In this document: piece by piece, positions 5,151 through 12,400 of the stretch
Layout of the letters: each line of letters begins with the position of its first letter
How positions within the stretch are numbered: the first letter of the stretch is position 1
DNA from: JBEEOW01 sp041191405
GTDB lineage: Bacteria; Bacteroidota; Bacteroidia; Cytophagales; UBA9547
Assembly (NCBI GenBank): GCA_041191405.1
Contig: JBEEOW010000054.1
Location: 1-14,601 of the forward strand
Length of the DNA: 14,601 nucleotides
Direction: 5' to 3'
Notes under the pieces: generated by a model
Database searches by the model: none
What the model was told of the DNA's origin: nothing
The model's input: the letters and a program-made list of their open reading frames with translations, nothing else
Position numbers and translations under genes: made by a program

Positions 5151-6409
5151 GAGAGTGTTGCAAAACCTTATATTTCTATATTTCCTCATTTGAACAATCA
5201 AAACGAGATTATATTTGATTTGTTAATCTCAAATATTTGTTTTTTTTAAGTCATTTAAATTTTATTAAGATTCATTCTTTTTTTTATAATCAATAGTTAT
5301 TTAATCTTTTAAGTAAAAATTTGCTTTTGATTTGCCTTTCTTGTCTCTAGTTATATTATTAATCTTGATGCTCTTTTTAGATTATAACATATTGATTGTA
5401 AATAGTGTTGCGTTTCAGTTTTTACCGTTCCAACATATCTAGCAATATTTCCATCGAAGCATTTTGTAATACCACCAAAGGTCCTCTCAACTGTGTATCT
5501 AAATTTACTTACAGATTTATTTAATACCTTTTGGCGATCATTTAATGGTTTTACACCTATATGTTTAACTGTAAAAACTTAACTTCTTTTAGGCAAATTT
5601 ACTTTCTTAACCAATTCTTCAAATGCTTGACTATCATGTACATTAACTGATGTTATAGAAATGCCTAAAACTAATCCATTTTCATCAGTTGCAGTGTGTA
5701 TTTTATAGCCAAAATGTGTCTTTTTACCTATTCTTAGAAAACTAGTTTCTGTATCTACGCCATTTTATTCTTTTTAATTAACACTATTTCAGCACTTTGC
5801 ATATTTATGTTTTCCTCGCTTATTTCATCTACTTTTCTATCTTTTGCAATTTGAAATGTTATTTTTTTCTTGGTTCTTCTTTTTGATTCTGTTAAAGTTG
5901 GATCTATTTTACAACCAGACTTCACTATTATTCCAAGATTTTCTAACTGTAAATTTATTTCATTGAAAAGTAATTTAATGTATTTATTATCAGTAAGTTA
6001 TTTTCTTTATCTACATGAAACACTATGGTTATGTACAGTATTTTCAAGTTGTAAACCACAAAATTTCATTGCAGATAAATTTTCATATACCATATCTTCT
6101 AAATAACGTCATGCTCAGACAAATCATACCAAATTCCAATTAAGAGCATTTTAAAAAGTAGCAATCCATCATAATTTGTTTTGCCATTGACACTTATACC
6201 TACTTTATGATAATTGTTTATAATTTTAAATATTGATTTCCAGTTAATTATAATGTTCATTTGTTTGAAAAACGTATTTTTTGCTGTACGTCTTTCTAAA
6301 TCATATACACTAAAACTCATTATGTTTGTATTGATTTTCACTGTATAAGTATAATAAATATCAGCACCTTGTAAAAAAAAACTTATAATTTTTACCGTAC
6401 AACAATCTC
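5151..6409 (-). mobile_element. Decayed IS5-family insertion sequence
   Basis: About 1.26 kb. The left end begins GAGAGTGTTG (5151) and the right end read inward begins GAGATTGTTG (6409 to 6400): 9 of 10 bases match as terminal inverted repeats and then diverge. Between them lies the broken transposase. Size and protein match IS5-type elements. I see no certain target-site duplication. The element is inserted between promoter motif P5 and orphan motif P6. Confidence 0.65.
5351..6341 (-). pseudogene. IS5-family transposase, frameshifted and internally deleted
   Basis: Reading the minus strand across frames gives an IS5-type DDE transposase. An N-terminal part (6341-6099) contains GKTNYDGLLLFKMLLIGIWY and LSEHDVI. 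After a frameshift come EDMVYENLSAMKFCGLQLEN, a stop, then LTDNKYIKLLFNEIN and GCKIDPTLTESKRR. A further break precedes GVDTETSF, GKKTHFGYKIHTATDENGLV and VNVHDSQAFEELV. The sequence then hits a stop at KVNLPKRS and resumes with DRQKVLNKSVSKFRYTVERTFG and YLQSICYNLKRAS. The segment that should hold the ADKGY-type second catalytic Asp is missing, while GVD and VERTFG remain. With at least two frameshifts, in-frame stops and this deletion, the enzyme cannot be active. The family call is firm; the subgroup is not. Confidence 0.8.
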
Positions 6410-6540
6410 ATATAATTTGACTATAGAGAAAATATTATGTAAAACCTTGTTTTTTGATTTTTATATTTTTTATTATAACGATAGTGTTACCTTAAAAACT
6501 AAGTTAAAATACTAATTTTTATAAATATTAATAATAATAT

Positions 6541-6567
6541 GTTACCTTTTATAGGTTCAACTGTCTT
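6541..6567 (+). promoter_or_regulatory. Orphan ECF-sigma-type promoter motif P6
   Basis: GTTAC (6541-6545) followed by CTTTT, 17-base spacer, GTCTT (6563-6567), then AGTGTA. One base departs from the -35 consensus. No intact gene follows for over 500 bp. It lies 132 bp beyond the right end of the dead IS and may have lost its gene. Confidence 0.55.
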
Positions 6568-7122
6568 AGTGTAGATTCCCTATATTATAATCAATTAGAT
6601 AAATTGTAATTACAATCTTTACATGATACTACAGGAGTTTTGCATGGTTCTACAGCTGATAAATATCTGATTTTTCACCAAATGGAACAAATAAATCAGG
6701 TTTCACCATTTTGTATGAAGGTTGATGAGATGCAAATGGTTATTTTGGTCGGCGAACTAATTACAAATCATCAACTTAATTTGGCTCAAATGTATATAGA
6801 AGAGCAATAAATACAGAATTTAGTGGTGTGTAAATTGCAGACATTTCTAAGGTCCTCGCCCATTCAGTTTGTTGTCTCAAACATTAGCACTGAGCTTGTC
6901 GAAGGTTTGATTTATTTTATATTTGATTTAATAGTAGGGTATTATTGTCAGAATTAGAATTTGTAGAATAAAAGAATTATCAGCTTTATTATATACTTGG
7001 CATGTACAGCAGCGTGGAGCAAGTGGTGAAATGAGAAGGGTAGAGTATGGCTATTTTATATCAATGATATAAGGATGAATTTATTGTGTTTTAATAAATA
7101 ATTTAATTTCAAAATTGAGCAA
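6568..7122. other. Probable gene-remnant region without intact gene
   Basis: No intact gene is visible. A plus-strand frame open from 6610 to 6810 has no Met in its first 24 codons (first ATG at 6682) and could be the C-terminal scrap of a gene once driven by P6; it reads HGSTADKYLIFHQ early and NLAQMYIEEQ at its end, and I do not recognise it. A single TGAGCTTGTCGAAGG extragenic repeat follows at 6888-6905. From about 6940 to 7076 another short open stretch (LLYTWHVQQRGASGEMRR) is also unrecognised. Confidence 0.4.
6888..6905. repeat. Single flavobacterial-type extragenic repeat
   Basis: CACTGAGCTTGTCGAAGG, a diverged relative of the 24-bp units inside the element at 946-1176. Confidence 0.45.
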
Positions 7123-7515
7123 ATGTTTAATGGAAAGTTAGAAGATTGGGTGCTTTGGCAGAAAGCTATTACCCTTTTAGGAGAGTTTTGTAGAATATTA
7201 GAAACGGATGAATATGTTTTTTTTAATTATCAAATAAAGGATGATTCTTTATCTATTATTAATAATCTTGTAGAAGGATTTGAAAGTAAAAATAATCAAG
7301 ATTGTATCTCTTTTTTATCACAAGCAAAAACTATATCTGAAGGAGTAATTTCTAAGATAATGTTGGCAAAAGAATTGTCGAAAATTACTAAAGATGAGGC
7401 TACTGTATTATTATATTTGATTGATGAACTAATGGTACTTATAACTGATACAATTGAAATGATTAGTGTAAAACCACTTGTTGTAGCTGATATGAAAGGA
7501 TTTTCTAGGAATTGA
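7123..7515 (+). CDS. Four-helix-bundle protein, 23S rRNA intervening-sequence type
   Basis: The 130-aa all-helical protein has the family landmarks: an N-terminal helix with DWVLWQKA (residues 8-15), a second helix with LSIINNLVEGFES (about 48-60) corresponding to the usual SI-x-NIAEG signature, a third helix (FLSQAKTISEGVISKIMLAKEL) and a fourth (LYLIDELMVLITDTIEMI). Length suits the family, with about 15 extra residues at the C-terminus. Proteins of this family were first found inside intervening sequences of 23S rRNA genes and are common as stand-alone genes in Bacteroidota; the Avd accessory proteins of diversity-generating retroelements share the fold. No rRNA or reverse transcriptase is in the window. 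The biochemical role is unknown, with nucleic-acid binding the usual suggestion. No ECF-type motif precedes it. A paralogue follows 208 bp downstream. Confidence 0.8.
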   Translation: MFNGKLEDWVLWQKAITLLGEFCRILETDEYVFFNYQIKDDSLSIINNLVEGFESKNNQDCISFLSQAKTISEGVISKIMLAKELSKITKDEATVLLYLIDELMVLITDTIEMISVKPLVVADMKGFSRN

Positions 7516-7723
7516 TGCATAATTGAAAAAATCTGATTTATCTTTTGTTGGGCATTGTTGGTATGTAGCCATACTCAAAACTATGGTCATATTTTGTTTG
7601 TATTTTATTTTAATATTTCTCTATTATTACTTGTTTTAATTTGTTCATAACTAATGTGTTATCTGTGTTTTGTTAATTGAAGTAAGATAAATGTAATAAA
7701 TAATAAAATGAATGTAAATTAAA

Positions 7724-8071
7724 ATGAAAATAGAAGATGTAATTGCATGGCAAAAAGCTAATTTACTTAATGAGGAGTTAAAAAGAGTACTTGTGTTAGT
7801 TGAAGATGTTACATTAAAAATACAAATACAAAGGACTTCATTATCAATAATTAACAATATAATAGAAGCATTTGAACGAACCAATAAAAAGGAAACTTTA
7901 TTCTATTTATATGAAGCAAAAAGTTCTTGTGTTGCATTATATTCAAAAGTGAATTTACTTAAATTTATTTACTTTGTAAATTTGACTAATTTTCAAATTA
8001 CTTATTTATTAAAATTAATTATTGAAGTTTCAGTATTGATTACTGAGTTAATATCATCCAAAAAAAAATAA
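7724..8071 (+). CDS. Second four-helix-bundle protein, paralogue of the preceding gene
   Basis: The 115-aa protein aligns along its whole length with the 7123-7515 product: DVIAWQKANLLNEEL (residues 5-19) against DWVLWQKAITLLGEF, and SLSIINNIIEAFERTNKKE against SLSIINNLVEGFESKNNQD, followed by two more helices (FYLYEAKSSCVALYSKVNLLK and TYLLKLIIEVSVLITELI). It lacks the C-terminal extension of its neighbour. Overall identity is modest, so this is an old duplication or two separate acquisitions. It is AT-rich with many Ile and Lys codons. Start chosen at the first Met, which places the WQKA helix at the N-terminus as in the family. The stop lies 19 bp before promoter motif P7 of the giant adhesin gene. 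Function unknown. Confidence 0.8.
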   Translation: MKIEDVIAWQKANLLNEELKRVLVLVEDVTLKIQIQRTSLSIINNIIEAFERTNKKETLFYLYEAKSSCVALYSKVNLLKFIYFVNLTNFQITYLLKLIIEVSVLITELISSKKK

Positions 8072-8089
8072 AAAAAATTAAATTTTTGT

Positions 8090-8116
8090 GTTACTTTTTT
8101 AAATTTCGATTGTCTT
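8090..8116 (+). promoter_or_regulatory. ECF-sigma-type promoter motif P7
   Basis: GTTAC (8090-8094) plus six T, 17-base spacer, GTCTT (8112-8116), then GGATAA. It ends 17 bp before the ATG of the giant gene, so the predicted leader is only about 10 bases. Confidence 0.75.
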
Positions 8117-8133
8117 GGATAAAATGAGTCAAT

Positions 8134-9498
8134 ATGAAACATAATACCTCCTCGATAAATTTTAGGAAGAGCTTAATTCTTTCTTTATTATTATTTATTT
8201 CGATTAAAAATGTATGTTTTGCACAAGCGTGTAATACTCCTTATGTTGCGGGTAACGTTTATGTAGCTGGTGCTACTGTCAGTCATAATGGTAGAAATTT
8301 CACAGCAAAATATTGGACACAAAACGAAGCACCTAATTCTGCAAACCAATGGGGTGCATGGACTGACAATGGTGCTTGTGCATCTTGTACTTTATTGCCA
8401 GGTACAATTGGTACTTCTCAATCTATCCCAAGTAATACTATTCCAAATCCACTAACAAATGTTACATCGGCTACTGTAACTAATGGAGGTACATTAAATT
8501 ATCAATGGCAAAAATCTACCAATAATAGTACATGGACGGATATTGCTGGTGCAAACACATCCGTTTATGCTCCAGGAATAATTACAACGAAAACTTTCTT
8601 TAGAAGAAAAGTAAGTGTATCGGGTTGTGGGGAACAATTTACACCAAGTGTAATAATTAGTATAACTGTAAATAATAATATTGATACAGATGGTGACGGC
8701 ATATTAGATTCTGTTGATTTAGATGATGATAATGATGGTATTTTAGACTGTGTAGAAAATGGCTTTGATCAAGTAAATCTAACAAATGTTTTTAATGTTG
8801 CCGGTAATGCACAATATTTGACTGGCAAAGAAATTAAGCTTACTTCTGATTTGAACGCTCAAGCTGGATCTGCAATGTCGTTTGGAAAAATTGATTTTAA
8901 TAAAGATTTTAGTTTTAATATTGAAGTTTATTTAGGAGCCAATGATGGAGGTGCCGATGGAATGGCAATTGTTTTTCATAATGATCCAAATGGTATAAAT
9001 GCAGTAGGAATTTCTGGTTCTGGGTTGGGGGCATCAAGTATTAAAAATGGAATTTCCATTGAGTTTGATACCTATAACAATGGTGAAATGGCCGAAGATC
9101 ATACACACATTAAATTGACTCAAACTTGGGGAGATTTAACAACAATGAAAGCATTACCTAATATAGAAGATGGGCAATGGCATTTAGTGAATTTTAATTG
9201 GAGTGCAACTAATCAGACTTTAAGTTATTCTTTTGATGGAACATTAATGTCAAGTTATACAGGTGATTTAGTAACTAATGTGTTTAATAATGAATCAAAT
9301 GTGTTTTTTGGATTTACGGCAAGTACAGGTGGTGCTACTAATGAACAAAAAATACGTTTTCCCGATACTTTTTGCTCTTACCCTATTTTTAAAGATACTG
9401 ATAATGATGGAATTGTTAACTCAATAGATACAGATTCAGATGGAGATGGTTGCCCTGATGCTTTAGAGGGAGGGGTGCATTTGCTTTTACTGATTTAA
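8134..9498 (+). CDS. Giant secreted adhesin-like protein, N-terminal part up to a frameshift
   Basis: As read, 454 aa. Signal peptide (1-31, cleavage after FAQ); CBM5/12-like module (about 33-82: PYVAGNVY, HNGRNFTAKYWTQNEAP, QWGAW); Ig-like module (about 84-181); thrombospondin type 3 calcium-binding stretch (about 185-209, DTDGDGILDSVDLDDDNDG); L-type lectin/ConA-like domain (about 210-418: GGADGMAIVFHNDPNG, SIEFDTYNNGE, DGQWHLVNFNW); second type 3 stretch (about 424-446, ending DGDGCPDALEGG). The last residues (VHLLLLI) are out of frame: compared with the paralogous stretches at 10262 and 11750, one G is missing in the run at 9472-9475, and the +1-corrected frame continues as GAFAFTDLINN to the window end. 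By family knowledge this is a T9SS-exported surface protein that binds carbohydrate. Promoter P7 fixes the start. Either the gene is truncated or the missing base is a sequence error or strain variation. Confidence 0.85.
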   Translation: MKHNTSSINFRKSLILSLLLFISIKNVCFAQACNTPYVAGNVYVAGATVSHNGRNFTAKYWTQNEAPNSANQWGAWTDNGACASCTLLPGTIGTSQSIPSNTIPNPLTNVTSATVTNGGTLNYQWQKSTNNSTWTDIAGANTSVYAPGIITTKTFFRRKVSVSGCGEQFTPSVIISITVNNNIDTDGDGILDSVDLDDDNDGILDCVENGFDQVNLTNVFNVAGNAQYLTGKEIKLTSDLNAQAGSAMSFGKIDFNKDFSFNIEVYLGANDGGADGMAIVFHNDPNGINAVGISGSGLGASSIKNGISIEFDTYNNGEMAEDHTHIKLTQTWGDLTTMKALPNIEDGQWHLVNFNWSATNQTLSYSFDGTLMSSYTGDLVTNVFNNESNVFFGFTASTGGATNEQKIRFPDTFCSYPIFKDTDNDGIVNSIDTDSDGDGCPDALEGGVHLLLLI

Positions 9499-12400
9499 TT
9501 AATAATAAACTTTCAGGAAGTATTAGCCCAAACGGAGTACCTGTAATTGCAACAGTCAATGGTCAGACTGTAGGTTCATCAGCAGATGTTAATGTAAAAG
9601 ATCCAGAATGTGATAAATGTGTAGCCGATAATGATAAAGATGGTATTTGTGATAACATTGATTTAGATGATGACAATGACGGGATTTTAGATGAAGTAGA
9701 GTGTCCTTCGGCTCAAGTTTCTACTACTTTTGAAACATCAAATGGAACAACAACAACATTTAATGCACCTAGCGCTGATAATGGTTTTGAGTTTAACGTT
9801 TATTCTTTAGATAATTCATTTAACTTAAATGTAAATGGAACAAAATTGGTATCTGATGAAATTCAATGTGCTGGTGCTGGGGCAACTGGAGAATCCTTGC
9901 TTGTTTTTGAATCAGATAATTCAGGTTTTGGTACAAATGGAAATGCACATGTATGGACAATTGTTGGCACTAAAGCAAGTCCTGTTATTCGTTTGAATAT
10001 TGATAATCAAGGGAATGTTACTTTTTGGGGAAAAAGGAATTCTAATGCTGCTTTGGAGCCTATGAAAATAAAAGTAGGGCACCCACAACCCAACTCATTA
10101 ATTTGGAATAAAACATCACAAAACACAGTAATTTTGTCTCAAAAAGTAGTAGGACCTACTAATATTAAAGGTGAAGGATTTGGGTTAGTAATTTGTAAAA
10201 CAGATTTAGATAATGATGGTATTTCTAACTCTTTAGATACAGATTCAGATGGTGATGGCTGTGCTGATGCAATTGAGGGCGGTGCTGCTTTTAAGTCTAG
10301 CGATTTGAATGGACAAGTTTTGGCTGGAAATGTAGATGTAAAAGGGGTTCCTATTAAAGCAGGTGCTAGTGGACAAACAGTTGGGGTAGCTCAAGATAAA
10401 AATGTTCAAGATGTAGAATGTTGTTCTAAACCAACAGTATCGATTGCTGGTACTAAAGTATGTAAAGGTGCTACTATCACAGCCAGTCCTACCACAGGAG
10501 GCACATGGACAAGCTCAAATGCAAGTATTGCAACAATCACAAATGCTGGTGTAATTACAGGTGTTTCAGTAGGCTCGGTAACATTTACTTTTACTAATGC
10601 AACAGGTTGTACTAACACAACAAACGCAATTGTTGTAAATGCATTGCCAACTGTATTAGCAAATGGAATAGCAATGTGTACAGGTGAAAGTAAAACCTTA
10701 ACAGCAACAGGTGCAACTACTTATTCATGGTCACCAAGCACAAATTTATCTGCAACCACAGGAGTAAGTGTAACTGCAAATCCAAGTATAACTACAGTTT
10801 ATACTGTTGAAGGTACAGACGCTAATGGTTGTAAAAGTTCAGATACAGCCAAAGTAACAATAAATACAAAACCAACTGTAGTTGCAAATGGAATAGCATT
10901 ATGTAAAGGAGAAAGTAAAACCCTAACTGCTACAGGTGCAACTACTTATACATGGTCACCAAGTACAAATTTATCAGCAACTACAGGGGCAAGTGTAACA
11001 GCAAACCCAGCAAATACAATAGTTTATACAGTTGAGGGTACAGATGCTAAAGGTTGTAAAGGAACTGATACTTTAGTTGTAAAAGTTGAAAATTGCATTA
11101 CACCATGTACTACTGATACAGATAATGATGGAGTTTGTGATATTGATGATTTAGATGATGATAATGATGGTATCTTAGATATTGTTGAATGTGAAGATAA
11201 AGGAGCATCCTGGGATTTTGAGACACCTGTGGTTGGACCAGGTTATAACAATCAGGGTACTATTTTTCAAGGTTGGACTTGTACAGGTGGAGGTTGGATA
11301 AATTTAATAAATCCACCCTATGGAGGTGCTGTACCACAAACAGCTGCGTCAGGAAATCAATATGTTGAAGTAGGAGGGACTGGTGATTTCAGTAGACCAT
11401 ATACAGTAATTACTGCTGGGGTTGTAACTGTTGAAATTGATTTTGCATGTTGGGGAGGAGTTACAGAACAAACTCAAATTAAGATTTTTAAAGAAGATGG
11501 AACAACATTGGTAGCTCAGTCTCCAATTATTACAACACCTCAGCCAGTAGATTGGAATAATGCTTGGCTTCATAAAGGTTCTGTAAGTGCGAATTTAACT
11601 CCAGGTAATTATATAATAAAATTCTTTTTAGGTAATTTTCAGGCGTTTGATAATGTAAGGATTTCATCTGCAACAGTTGCAACTTGCGATACTGATGGTG
11701 ATGGTGTAGTCAATACTTTAGATACAGACTCTGATGGTGATGGTTGTCCTGATGCAATAGAAGGAGGTTCAAATTTTAAATCTATTGACTTAAATGGACA
11801 AGTTTTAGCCGGAAGTGTTGATGCAAAAGGTGTTCCAATTATAGCAGGAGCAAGTGGACAAACTTTAGGAACAAGTGCAGATAAAAATTTACAAGAATTA
11901 GAATGTTGTACTAAACCAACAGTAAGTATATCAGATACTAAAGTTTGTGTTGGTTCTACATTAACTGCAAGTCCATCAACAGGAGGTACGTGGACTAGCT
12001 CAAATGCAACTATTGCTACAATTACTAATGCTGGAGTTATTACTGGAGTGTCAGCCGGCTCAGTTTCTTTTACATTTACAAGTACTATCGGCTGTTCTAA
12101 TACTACAAGTGTACTAACAGTAAATGCATTGCCAATATTAGTTTCAAATGGCGGTTCAATTTGTATTGGAGAGAGTAAAAACTTAACAGCAACAGGTGCA
12201 AATACTTATACTTGGTCGCCAAGTACCAATTTATCTGCAACCACAGGAGTAAGTGTAACTGCAAATCCAAGTATAACTACAGTTTATACTGTTGAAGGTA
12301 CAGACGCAAATGGTTGTAAAAGTTCAGATACTGCAAAAGTAACGATTAATACTAAACCAACAGTAATAGCAAATGGAATTGCATTATGTAAAGGAGAAGG

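Noticed and set aside
5870..6106. 78-codon plus-strand frame
   Set aside because: It is antisense to the decayed IS5 transposase, which explains the open stretch.
7567..7595. Weak inverted repeat (GCCATA with TATGGT) after the first four-helix gene
   Set aside because: The stem is short with a wobble pair and there is no proper T-run, so it is not called a terminator.
7123..8071. A diversity-generating retroelement suggested by the Avd-like four-helix proteins
   Set aside because: No reverse transcriptase, template repeat or C-type-lectin variable target is seen in the window.
8124..8144. ATG at 8124 as an alternative start or upstream reading frame for the giant gene
   Set aside because: It opens a six-codon frame (MSQYET) out of register with the gene; the ATG at 8134 gives a proper signal peptide.
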